From contig JAWOBA010000075.1 of assembly GCA_046498285.1 (NCBI GenBank), positions 1-10,672 of the forward strand: a stretch of 10,672 nt of DNA. Direction: 5' to 3'. The notes under the pieces were generated by a model. It was not told where the DNA came from and did not search any database. It saw only the letters and a list, made by a program, of their open reading frames with translations. This document shows positions 1 through 7,106 of this stretch, piece after piece. Numbering within the stretch: position 1 is the first letter of the stretch; each line of letters opens with the position of its first letter. The translations under genes and the position numbers were made by a program. Source of the stretch: B33-G16 sp046498285 (GTDB lineage Bacteria; Desulfobacterota; DSM-4660; Desulfatiglandales; B25-G16).

Positions 1-4
1 CATA

Positions 5-1111
5 ATGACCACACTATTTACACCAAGTAAAATTAACAGCATGACACTTTCGAACCGTTTTGTACGATCTGCTACCTGGTCGGGAATGGCAACTGATGAT
101 GGTGAAGGCACTCCTCAGTTAGTCGATTTGATGGTCAACCTTGCAAAAGGGGGTGTCGGCCTCATTATTACCGGTCATACCTATGTTCGCCAAGATGGTC
201 AGGCAGGCCCGTGGCAGCTTGGGATTTATAAGGATGACCTTGTCCCGGGCCTTCAAAGCATTGTCCAGGCAGTGCACGAAAATGGCGGAAAAATCATCTT
301 ACAACTTGCACATGCCGGTTTCTACGCCAAATCTGCCCTTACACGGCAACCACCCCTAGCTCCTTCAAGGGTGCATGGACTTTCAAAATCCCCCCCCAAA
401 GAGATGAGCATTCTGGACATCAATGATGTTGTCAAATCCTTTGGGGAAGCAGCCAGGCGTGCAAAAAATGCAGGATTTGACGGTGTTCAAATCCATTCGG
501 CCCACGGATACCTTCTTAGCCAATTTCTCTCTCCGTTTTTTAACCATCGCATCGATGAATATGGTGGCACGATTGAAAATCGGTCTAGAGCCCTTCTTGA
601 AGCACTTCATGCTATAAGAATTATCGTAGGCGGAGATTATCCAATTCTCGTAAAACTCAATTGCCAGGATTTCATTGATGGTGGACTTACATTGGAAGAT
701 TCAATCAGAGTAGCCATCATGCTTTCAGAGGAAGGGATCGATGGTATAGAGTTAAGCGGAGGGCTCTTGACTTCCCCTAAGCTTGGTCCCAGCAGAAGAG
801 GGATTACCTCAAAAAACCAGGAGGCATATTTTCGCAATGAGGCAGCATCCTTTAAGGAGGAAATACATGTGCCTTTAATTCTCGTGGGCGGAATAAGATC
901 ATACTACGTAGCTGAACAAATTATCAACCAGGGAGTAGCCGATTATATCTCTATGAGCCGTCCTTTTATTAGGGAACCTGATTTGATCAATCGCTGGAAA
1001 ACAGGTGACTTACGGAAGGCAGCATGTATTTCCGTTAATAAGTGCTTCTCTCCAGCCATGACCGGACAAGGCATATATTGTGTAACCGAGAGAAAAGGGA
1101 AAGATCTTTAG
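5..1111 (+). CDS. NADH:flavin oxidoreductase, Old Yellow Enzyme family
   Basis: A 368-residue, single-domain FMN-dependent TIM-barrel ene-reductase, probably cytosolic; the natural substrate cannot be read from sequence. Landmarks run in the family order: FVRSAT near residues 19-24, QLAHAG at 100-105, the catalytic His pair in IHSAHGYL (His164 and His167), the YGGTIENRSR signature at 186-195, and the phosphate-binding VGGIR at 294-298. The length matches the short OYE-like class, which lacks the C-terminal Rossmann and FeS extension of 2,4-dienoyl-CoA reductases. Near the C terminus, CISVNKC (341-347) resembles the family's usual CISCNxC, but Val344 stands where a Cys is common. The start is the first ATG; its ribosome site lies outside the window. 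Its TAG stop overlaps the GTG start of the next gene, so the two are probably co-translated. The family is certain, the substrate unknown. Confidence 0.93.
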   Translation: MTTLFTPSKINSMTLSNRFVRSATWSGMATDDGEGTPQLVDLMVNLAKGGVGLIITGHTYVRQDGQAGPWQLGIYKDDLVPGLQSIVQAVHENGGKIILQLAHAGFYAKSALTRQPPLAPSRVHGLSKSPPKEMSILDINDVVKSFGEAARRAKNAGFDGVQIHSAHGYLLSQFLSPFFNHRIDEYGGTIENRSRALLEALHAIRIIVGGDYPILVKLNCQDFIDGGLTLEDSIRVAIMLSEEGIDGIELSGGLLTSPKLGPSRRGITSKNQEAYFRNEAASFKEEIHVPLILVGGIRSYYVAEQIINQGVADYISMSRPFIREPDLINRWKTGDLRKAACISVNKCFSPAMTGQGIYCVTERKGKDL

Positions 1112-3213
1112 TGCTATTACACGAAACCATGAAAGATCAGTTTACATCCATTATTTACACACTCATGCACCCAAAAAGGGACGAAGAGACCTTTTCCATC
1201 TTAGACCCTGCCCAGCAATTTGACGAAAAGCGTACTGACAAAGCTGGTATTGCTCAGGCATTGAACGCTGCTTTTCTCATCGCTCTCACTAACCATAAAC
1301 ATCCGCAATCAAAACAGGCAAAACGCTTTCTGATTGCCATGAGAGACTCATCTGAATGGGCAAACATAGCTACCTTTTACCTCAACGGGATAAGCCTGGT
1401 TCATCGTGAAATTGAACATGTATGCAAGAATGACCTTAATTTTTCGGACCGTCTAAAAAGCCTTTCGGAGTGGATGTCAAACAAAGAAAATCTGCACAAC
1501 AGTGAAGAGGTGGTAGAAAGGATATGGTCTGTATTTTTTCCTGAAGCACATGGGATCCTTAAACATAAAGAAAAATGTGTAAATGATTTACGAGCAAAAC
1601 GGACTGTTACTATTACAAAACCTAATGCAGAACCAATCAGCAATCCAGCCCAAGAGATACTCTTTACCTCAAATGTGCTCCTTACTATACCTTCAGAATT
1701 GAAATCTCTCAATGATCTTCCTGTAAACAATCAACTCAAAAAAAAGCTTGGGAAGATTATGGGCGAACACCAGTTATTTAGCTATGATCATCCTATCAGT
1801 TTTGGAATCCATCCAGAGAAAAGTGAACTCATTTATGGCCTTCGAGGCTTAAAGGCAGCTTTTGATTTTGAGCATAATCGTGGGAATCTGTCATATGATG
1901 AAAAACCTATCTGTCTATTATCCGTCTCTGTTACCCATGGCGGGCTCCGGAACATCGCCAAAACGTATCTCAAAGAAGTTTTCCTTCACTTAAAAAAACT
2001 GGAGGATATTGATGTCTATATATTCACAGAAATTGATACACAACGAATAATTGAGGAAATTCTTGTACCCGCAGCCATACATTATCTACAGAATAAAGAT
2101 GCAAAAGAAGTCCTCAGCGTTTTTGGTGTGGACGGCGAATATGGGAGACACTACAGCTTCTTAAAGTCAATTGCCGCATTTTGGAGCATCTTTATCCAGC
2201 CAAAAATTAAGGCGACATTCAAAATCGATCTTGACCAAGTCTTTCCACAAAAGGAGCTGGTGGAACAGACAGGCAGCTCTATTTTTGAACATTTCAGAAC
2301 ACCGCTTTGGGGAGCACAGGGTTTGGATTGCAATGGACAACCTTTAGAGCTTGGGATGATAGCTGGAGCCCTCGTTAACGAGCAGGATATTGGAAAATCC
2401 TTATTCACTCCTGATGTTTTATTTCCAAACTATACCCTTTCACCAGACGAATATATTTTCTTTAGCACATTACCGCAAGCTCTTTCGACTGAGGCAGAAA
2501 TGATGACACAGTATACCAAAAATACCTTAAACGGTAAAAGAATATGCATTCAGCGTATTCATGTAACTGGTGGAACAAATGGCATTCTTATTAGTAGCCT
2601 ACGACGCTATCGACCCTTTACCCCATCGTTTATTGGCCGTGCAGAAGACCAGGCCTATATCCTCTCTGTCTTAACTAATCCGGGAACAAAACTGGGATAT
2701 GTACATAAAGACGGACTCATTATGCGTCATGACAAGCAGTCATGTGCTCAGAAAACAATTCAAGGATCTTACATAAACAAAATGATTGGTGACTACATCC
2801 GCATACTTTACTTTTCTGCATATGCCAAAGTACTTACCAATGATATCCCAACCTTAAAGGATAGCATTGACCCATTCACAGGCTGTTTCATATCTAAAAT
2901 TCCGGCATCTGTTACCTATTTACGCTTTGGGTTAAAGGCGGCATCCTTCTTTGCTGCTAAAGAAGAAGAGCACGGTCTTAATTTCATTACAATAGGCGCA
3001 AAACGCATTACGAATGGTCTTGCTTTTGTTAATGGTAAAAACAGTACGCTAAAACACCACTATGAAAAAGAACGCATTGGCTGGAATCTATACTATGATA
3101 CGCTTTCGGCAATCGAGAATGCACTTAGGAATGGTGAGAGTTTTGCATTGGATCTGAAAAAAAAGGCTGAAACCATCATCAATCAATGTTATGAAAAATT
3201 TGAAACGAAATGA
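1111..3213 (+). CDS. Large hypothetical protein with GT-A glycosyltransferase-like features
   Basis: A 700-residue protein I cannot assign to a named family. The frame is open from 1042, but GTG at 1111 is preferred: it overlaps the upstream TAG stop (TAGTG) and follows a purine-rich ribosome site at about 1089-1103. ATG at 1129 is an alternative. Residues 1-200 look helical with no clear motif. From about residue 270 the protein resembles nucleotide-sugar transferases: a strand with VSVTHGG (272-278), FTEID (305-309), FKIDLDQ with a DxD-like pair Asp373/Asp375 that could bind metal, and GRAEDQ (509-514), like the acidic catalytic segment of GT-A enzymes. LGYVHKDGLIMRHDK follows, which would suit a late active-site loop. 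No signal peptide or membrane segment is evident. The role next to a flavin oxidoreductase is unclear; modification of a glycoconjugate or small molecule is inference only. The gene is real with high confidence; the enzyme class is moderate. Confidence 0.75.
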   Translation: MLLHETMKDQFTSIIYTLMHPKRDEETFSILDPAQQFDEKRTDKAGIAQALNAAFLIALTNHKHPQSKQAKRFLIAMRDSSEWANIATFYLNGISLVHREIEHVCKNDLNFSDRLKSLSEWMSNKENLHNSEEVVERIWSVFFPEAHGILKHKEKCVNDLRAKRTVTITKPNAEPISNPAQEILFTSNVLLTIPSELKSLNDLPVNNQLKKKLGKIMGEHQLFSYDHPISFGIHPEKSELIYGLRGLKAAFDFEHNRGNLSYDEKPICLLSVSVTHGGLRNIAKTYLKEVFLHLKKLEDIDVYIFTEIDTQRIIEEILVPAAIHYLQNKDAKEVLSVFGVDGEYGRHYSFLKSIAAFWSIFIQPKIKATFKIDLDQVFPQKELVEQTGSSIFEHFRTPLWGAQGLDCNGQPLELGMIAGALVNEQDIGKSLFTPDVLFPNYTLSPDEYIFFSTLPQALSTEAEMMTQYTKNTLNGKRICIQRIHVTGGTNGILISSLRRYRPFTPSFIGRAEDQAYILSVLTNPGTKLGYVHKDGLIMRHDKQSCAQKTIQGSYINKMIGDYIRILYFSAYAKVLTNDIPTLKDSIDPFTGCFISKIPASVTYLRFGLKAASFFAAKEEEHGLNFITIGAKRITNGLAFVNGKNSTLKHHYEKERIGWNLYYDTLSAIENALRNGESFALDLKKKAETIINQCYEKFETK

Positions 3214-3228
3214 TTGAGGAAAAAACCG

Positions 3229-3255
3229 TATCATCATCTGCTTTCTTTGATGATA
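3229..3255 (+). terminator. Hairpin after the glycosyltransferase-like gene, possible terminator
   Basis: TATCATCA (3229-3236) and TGATGATA (3248-3255) are perfect inverted copies separated by 11 bases, starting 16 bases after the stop codon. The position fits the end of the two-gene unit. No T-run follows directly and the stem is AT-rich, so it may stabilise the transcript end rather than terminate it. Confidence 0.3.
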
Positions 3256-3299
3256 TATAGTAGTAGAGCTTTACACAACCTGACCATTTTTTTTACTTC

Positions 3300-3530
3300 G
3301 AATAGAGAGGGTAGACTTTTCTGAGGTGACTGGTGAAAGGATGCTGTCTTTTCGCAACATATCAGTGGGGGAAACCGCGGACCCCGATTCATCGGGGCAA
3401 CGCGGATGAGGCAAAACTCCCCCCTGGATACGTTGATGAAAAGACCAACCCGGGGGCCCTGGAACTGAAGAAAAGTCGACCCTCTTTCGGAAAATATGAG
3501 TTCTGCAAAGCTCTCGGTGGGTGGTAGACT
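3300..3530 (+). other. GC-richer folded segment, possible structured RNA or decayed element
   Basis: This part of the 570-base gap before the small protein gene is richer in G and C than its neighbours and folds well. CCCCGAT and ATCGGGG form a nearly loopless inverted repeat at about 3383-3398, nested inside an outer CCGCG/CGCGG pair. C- and G-runs near 3419-3425 and 3451-3456 could form another stem. The segment begins and ends with similar words, GGGTAGAC near 3309 and GGTGGTAGAC near 3523. A 64-codon frame (GTG 3333 to TAG 3527) covers it. Its product matches nothing I recognise, and the hairpin inside argues against ordinary coding. I tested it by eye against RNase P RNA, tmRNA and common riboswitch cores without a match. 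It may be an unassigned RNA or the remains of a mobile element. Confidence 0.35.
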
Positions 3531-3542
3531 TGCTCCGTCATT

Positions 3543-3738
3543 TTAATACATAAAGGAGCTCAAAATCTTCTGTGGAGTTCCATGGGCAAGCCACACTTGA
3601 GGCGAATAAACCCGCAGCATCGCATAGTTCCGCCAATCCACTTCGTGAACAGCGGGACTTAGCAGCACGATATCCCGCCCGCATCGCCTGAGCAAGAGCG
3701 ATGGCGGGCAGGCACAATCATAACCCTGACCACAAAAT
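3543..3738. other. Intergenic segment with a strong hairpin and a possible minus-strand gene remnant
   Basis: CCCGCC near 3674 and GGCGGG near 3708 are the ends of an imperfect inverted repeat, CCCGCCcgCATCGC against GCGATGGCGGG, with a short loop at about 3688-3696. On the minus strand a 69-codon frame ends at 3543 and includes the stretch DWRNYAMLRVYSPQVW, which has protein-like composition. It has no convincing start, no ribosome site and no family I recognise. It could be the tail of a decayed gene or chance. Confidence 0.2.
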
Positions 3739-3783
3739 GTGGCAGGATACATGGATACACCTTACTGTAAGGAGAAAATGGGA

Positions 3784-3978
3784 ATGCTAAAACCGGGAAC
3801 CTACATTAAAATGACTAAGGGTTATAAAGAAACAAAAGGTGTAGTTACTGAAAGAACCAAATCTCGATTTGAATTATATATCCTAAAACTGAATAATGGC
3901 CTAAACGTAATAGCAGGACCTTCGGCCTTTGACCCCCTAAAAAAGCAAGCTTTATATAACGAATCCATTCAAGAATGA
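3784..3978 (+). CDS. Small hypothetical protein, possible SH3-like beta barrel
   Basis: A 64-residue, basic protein of unknown function. ATG at 3784 is chosen because AAGGAG at 3769-3774 lies nine bases upstream. The in-frame ATG at 3778 would leave only three bases, and the GTG at 3739 has no ribosome site. The pattern GTYIKMTKGYKETKGVV, then a lysine-rich turn and FELYILKLNNGLNVIAGPS, alternates strands and turns as a small SH3- or KOW-like barrel would, but this is inference from composition. No signal peptide, Cys pair or membrane helix is seen. It stands alone between non-coding stretches. The structured element at 4020-4133 follows 41 bases after its stop and may end its transcript. The good start makes it likely real. 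Confidence 0.6.
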   Translation: MLKPGTYIKMTKGYKETKGVVTERTKSRFELYILKLNNGLNVIAGPSAFDPLKKQALYNESIQE

Positions 3979-4019
3979 AGAGGAGAGAGCCTGATGGCTG
4001 TTGAAGATGAGTTGGCATT

Positions 4020-4133
4020 AGAGACCTCTTGGTAAGGAAGCAGTAGAAGTACGTTCCTTAGCTCTATCTGGGGCTTTGGCAGTTAAGTACTGCTTTCTCC
4101 ATAATACCTCGTGCTTGAAATGGTCTCTTTTTT
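4020..4133 (+). ncRNA. Candidate structured RNA, multi-hairpin element with T-run
   Basis: AGAGACC (4020-4026) is perfectly complementary to GGTCTCT (4122-4128), which runs straight into a T-tract. Inside are three further hairpins. The first is TAAGGAA/TTCCTTA (4033-4039 with 4054-4060), with an inner GTA/TAC pair. The second is a weaker AGCTC/GGGCT pair (4060-4064 with 4071-4075). The third is GCAGT/ACTGC (4079-4083 with 4089-4093). Together they give a closed multi-branch fold followed by U residues, as in a small RNA with its own terminator, or a terminator/riboswitch-like 3' element of the upstream small gene. I do not recognise the family. The pairing is visible in the sequence; the function is not. 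Confidence 0.45.
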
Positions 4134-4520
4134 AATAATAAAAAATGGTCATTCGTTGTAATTATTCATGTTCAAAATTTCGGATTGGCACCTCAAATCC
4201 ACCATGCATCCGGCCTCATTTCCGACTGAGGATGGAGCAGGCGGACTAGGGTTAAGGTCAATGATTCTATCCTTCCGCGCTGGGTAAACAAAGGAAACAA
4301 TTCATGAGCCGTCTCCATTGCTACCATCCCTAATGAGAGATGAAAGGGCATTTATAAATCTGGCAACAGAGGCCTTGAACTGGCATACCGATAGTTCAAA
4401 GCAATTCAAAGGCATGGGATTGGAGACTAACATGGACATGTGTTTGATCCAGGGGATGAATTGCTAAAGAGCCTGCAATTTAAAATTTCCCCTAAAAAAA
4501 TATGAACAAGGTATTTTATC
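4134..4520. other. Gene-poor stretch with one doubtful 44-codon ORF
   Basis: I see no recognised gene here. ATG at 4333 to TAA at 4467 would encode 44 residues (beginning MRDERAFINLATEALNWH), but it lacks a ribosome site and has no family I know. Its composition looks protein-like, so it may be the remains of a longer gene. The rest, including the AT-rich 4134-4200, shows only short imperfect repeats. Confidence 0.2.
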
Positions 4521-4549
4521 TTGACTTGATTATATATATTAAGTATAGA
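4521..4549 (+). promoter_or_regulatory. Sigma-70-type promoter of the HU-family gene
   Basis: TTGACT at 4521-4526 and TATAGA at 4544-4549 are separated by exactly 17 bases, close to the vegetative consensus. Transcription would start near 4556, giving a leader of about 50 bases before the ATG at 4609. The surrounding AT-rich run would favour melting. Confidence 0.7.
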
Positions 4550-4608
4550 AGATACCATAAATAAAGGCTTTATTCTTTTGATTGTTATGCGTTGTAGTGG
4601 AGGGCATC

Positions 4609-4887
4609 ATGAACAAATCCCAGTTGGTAGAGAAATTGGCAAAAGCAGAAGATCTCACCATCAAAACAGCAGAGGATATAGTAAATACTGTTTTCAAAGA
4701 AATGGAAAAGTCACTTGTGCAGAATAGTAGAATAGAAATTCGAGGATTGGGAAGCTTTAAGATCAAACAATATGACGGTTATAATGGAAGAAACCCGAAG
4801 ACAGGCAAAATTATCAATGTTGAGAGCAAAAAGCTCCCATTTTTTAAGGTTGGTAGAGATTTAAAGGAAAAAGTCGACTACACCTGA
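4609..4887 (+). CDS. HU/IHF-family DNA-binding protein
   Basis: A 92-residue nucleoid protein that binds and bends DNA as a dimer. It opens with MNKSQLVEKLAKA, the usual first helix, and has IEIRGLGSF at about 44-52, the beta-arm word GRNPKTG at about 60-66 and the closing PFFKVGRDLKEKV. The arm proline in NPKTG, which intercalates into DNA in this family, is present. The length is normal. The frame is open from TTG at 4582, but ATG 4609 is chosen because it starts the conserved N terminus and follows GTGGAGGG. The gene is monocistronic in appearance, with its own promoter and the SRP RNA 20 bases downstream. HU and IHF subunits cannot be separated by eye; the RGLGSF word leans towards the IHF-like side. 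Confidence 0.95.
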   Translation: MNKSQLVEKLAKAEDLTIKTAEDIVNTVFKEMEKSLVQNSRIEIRGLGSFKIKQYDGYNGRNPKTGKIINVESKKLPFFKVGRDLKEKVDYT

Positions 4888-4907
4888 TATCTTCACACTA
4901 TAACTAT

Positions 4908-5186
4908 CCCTTGGTCGTGCTAGACGGGGAGTTAGCGGTGCCCTGCATCCCGAAATCCGCTTATGCGGGGTCAAAGATCCTTTCTGAGAAACAAGAATGG
5001 TGGTCAATGCTTTTCGTAAGAGAGGAGGTCGGACCTCGTGTGACAGATTGTTATGAACCCCGTCAGGTCCGGGAGGAAGCAGCGGTAAATAATTTAATCT
5101 GCATCACGAAGCAATCTGGCCTAAGTACCTCTTCTTACCCTAAGATTACCACGTTTTTTGTTCAAAGAAGGATGCACGACCAAGGT
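4908..5186 (+). ncRNA. ffs: Signal recognition particle RNA, large bacterial type with Alu domain
   Basis: This RNA is the scaffold of the signal recognition particle; with Ffh it targets nascent membrane proteins. The conserved S-domain tip GTCAGGTCCGGGAGGAAGC is at 5062-5080, with a GGGA (GNRA-class) tetraloop at 5071-5074 followed by AAGCAGC. The 5' part, with GTGCTAGACGGGGAG and TAGCGGTGCCCTG from about 4917, matches the Alu domain of the long bacterial form. The ends pair: CCTTGGTCGTGC (4909-4920) is the perfect complement of GCACGACCAAGG (5174-5185), closing a molecule of about 280 bases. That is much longer than the ~114-base Enterobacterial 4.5S RNA. A 150-codon open frame overlying it (4911-5363) is spurious. 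The 3' GACCAAGG can also pair with CCCTGGTC at about 5192-5199, a possible alternative end hairpin. No separate promoter is obvious, so it may be read from the HU promoter. Confidence 0.95.
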
Positions 5187-5341
5187 ACTTTCCCCTGGTC
5201 CATTCCCCGATTCGTTGTTTCCCGCATTCTGAAAAATACAGATCTAACAAAACCACTGCAAACATGGTATGATTCAATACATTTTCCCAATCTCTCTCAA
5301 ATCAGGATTCATTACAACCAGTTAAGCTTATTGGTAACGAG

Positions 5342-6160
5342 ATGTTTGAAGAAACCGCACTAATAACGTGTAATCGTCAAGTAGGAAAAGATATCTGGAT
5401 TATGGGGTTCCAGTCCGTAAATCTTGCCTCAATTGCCAATCCCGGGCAATTTCTGATGGTTCATTTACACAGAACTACAAATGATCCCTTATTACGGAGA
5501 CCCTTTTCAATCCACAGAATTCAGGAAGAAAATCAGCTGATGATTTTATATAAAGTTGTTGGAAAGGGAACGTTACTTCTCTCATCTTTAAGAGAAAATG
5601 ATCCTGTTTCGGTTATCGGACCACTGGGAAATGGTTTTACAATGTGTAAGCCAGATGAAAAACCCTTGCTTATATCTGGTGGTATGGGTGTAGCTCCCTT
5701 ATTTTTCTTTGCACAGAGGTTACATAAAGTTCAAAACCAGAAAACTAAGATGTTTCTTGGTTTTACAACATCTCAGGAGGTTATTCTTATTGATGAGCTA
5801 AAAGATCTGAACATCGATCTTTCTCTTACCACAGAGGACGGATCATTGGGTGTTCCAGGACTTGTCACTGACCTCTTAGATGAATACCTTCGTCAAAAAT
5901 TTACAAAAAAACCAGTAATGTATGCCTGCGGTCCACCTCTCATGCTAAAGAAAATTGCCCACATGGCTGCTATTTCAAAATTAAGGTGCTATGTTTCCTT
6001 GGAAGGCTCCATGGCATGTGGCCTCGGGATATGCCAAGGCTGTGCTGTTAAAGCAGGTAATAACCAAAACAAACCATATTACTATATATGTCAGGATGGT
6101 CCAGTCTTTTCATCCGAAATGATTGCCTGGGGGGGTTATGTAAATGGCTCATCAGCCTGA
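5342..6160 (+). CDS. pyrK: Dihydroorotate dehydrogenase B, electron transfer subunit PyrK
   Basis: This 272-residue cytosolic subunit passes electrons from the PyrD flavin through FAD and a [2Fe-2S] cluster to NAD+ in the Class 1B dihydroorotate dehydrogenase complex. It has a ferredoxin-reductase-like FAD domain with RRPFSI at 52-57, an NAD-binding domain with GGMGVAP at 113-119 and CGPP at 196-199, and the C-terminal cluster site Cys226-x4-Cys231-x2-Cys234-x15-Cys250. The length is normal and all cluster cysteines are present. The start is ATG 5342; only a weak ribosome site precedes it. TATGAT at 5268-5273 might be a -10 box, but no good -35 pairs with it. Its end overlaps pyrD by 17 bases, as expected for translational coupling of two subunits made in equal amounts. 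Confidence 0.96.
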   Translation: MFEETALITCNRQVGKDIWIMGFQSVNLASIANPGQFLMVHLHRTTNDPLLRRPFSIHRIQEENQLMILYKVVGKGTLLLSSLRENDPVSVIGPLGNGFTMCKPDEKPLLISGGMGVAPLFFFAQRLHKVQNQKTKMFLGFTTSQEVILIDELKDLNIDLSLTTEDGSLGVPGLVTDLLDEYLRQKFTKKPVMYACGPPLMLKKIAHMAAISKLRCYVSLEGSMACGLGICQGCAVKAGNNQNKPYYYICQDGPVFSSEMIAWGGYVNGSSA

Positions 6161-7106
6161 TTTATCAATAACCATAGGTAACCTACACATAAAGAATCCA
6201 GTTATTACTGCCTCTGGAACCTTTGGCTATGGTACCGAATTAACCTCTTTCTATGATCCTTCACTTCTAGGTGCCATAATTGTTAAAGGTCTATCCCTAA
6301 AACCAATGCCTGGAAACCCAGCTCCAAGGATTGTAGAAACTCCGTGCGGTCTCCTAAATGCAATTGGGCTCGCTAATATTGGGATAGAGGCCTTTATAAA
6401 AGAAAAACTTCCATCTTTTATTGACACTAATACCCCTATCATCACCAATATATACGGCCATACTATTAATGAATATGCTGAAATGGCCAAAAGAATAGAA
6501 AGGGTTGACAGGATTGCTGCGATAGAGATAAATATATCCTGCCCTAATGTCGAGGCAGGGGGAATGGCCTTTGGTATAGATCCAGATAGTGCAATAAGGG
6601 TAACAGATCAGGTAGTAAAAAATACAACCAAACCCGTCATAGTCAAATTAACACCCAATGTAACAGATATAGCCAGTATAGCTAAGGCAGTAGAATCTGC
6701 CGGTGCACAGGCCATATCCGTCACAAACACATTTCTGGGTATGGCTGTAGATGTAGCCACTAAACAACCCAAACTAAAAAATATAATAGGAGGCCTTTCC
6801 GGTCCTGCCATTAAACCAATAGCCCTCTATCTCCTTCATAAGGTGGTTGCCACTGTAAACATTCCTGTAATTGGTGTAGGGGGTATTATGGACTATTTGG
6901 ATGCCCTCGAATTTATTATTATCGGAGCAAGCGCCGTCCAAGTGGGCACAGCAAACTTCGTTAATCCAAAGGCAGCTATTGAAATAGTGCGTGGCTTGAG
7001 TGATTACTGTGTAAAAGAAAAGATCAGTGATATCAATCAAATTATAGGGAGCCTCAAAACAAATGGAAAAAATTATGAAAAAAGCAGAGATAAAAAAAAT
7101 AAGTGA
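6144..7106 (+). CDS. pyrD: Dihydroorotate dehydrogenase B, catalytic subunit PyrD
   Basis: A 320-residue FMN TIM-barrel enzyme that oxidises dihydroorotate to orotate, the fourth step of pyrimidine synthesis. Class 1 features are clear: ASGTFGYG at 23-30, NISCPNVEAGG at 130-140 with the active-site base Cys133 (Class 2 enzymes use Ser), VKLTPNV at 167-173, NTF at 195-197, GGLSGPAIKP at 216-225, and the phosphate-binding GVGGI (244-248) and GASAVQVGTA (261-270). The adjacent pyrK makes this the NAD-dependent Class 1B form. The tail beyond about residue 300 is short, polar and lysine-rich and overlaps the next gene. The start ATG 6144 lies inside the end of pyrK behind GGGGGTT. No other pyrimidine gene is in the window. 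Confidence 0.97.
   Translation: MAHQPDLSITIGNLHIKNPVITASGTFGYGTELTSFYDPSLLGAIIVKGLSLKPMPGNPAPRIVETPCGLLNAIGLANIGIEAFIKEKLPSFIDTNTPIITNIYGHTINEYAEMAKRIERVDRIAAIEINISCPNVEAGGMAFGIDPDSAIRVTDQVVKNTTKPVIVKLTPNVTDIASIAKAVESAGAQAISVTNTFLGMAVDVATKQPKLKNIIGGLSGPAIKPIALYLLHKVVATVNIPVIGVGGIMDYLDALEFIIIGASAVQVGTANFVNPKAAIEIVRGLSDYCVKEKISDINQIIGSLKTNGKNYEKSRDKKNK

Noticed and set aside
3300..3530. RNase P RNA, tmRNA or a common riboswitch
   Set aside because: The conserved cores I know (for example GAGGAAAGTCC of RNase P RNA) are absent.
3543..3752. MurD-like fragment suggested by IVLLSPA on the minus strand
   Set aside because: Only seven residues resemble MurD; the following conserved segment is absent and the frame lacks a start.
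4531..4537. TATATAT as the -10 box of the HU promoter
   Set aside because: TATAGA at 4544 has the optimal 17-base spacing from TTGACT, whereas this run is too close.
4911..5363. 150-codon plus-strand open frame between HU and pyrK
   Set aside because: It lies over the SRP RNA, has no ribosome site, and its product has no recognisable features.
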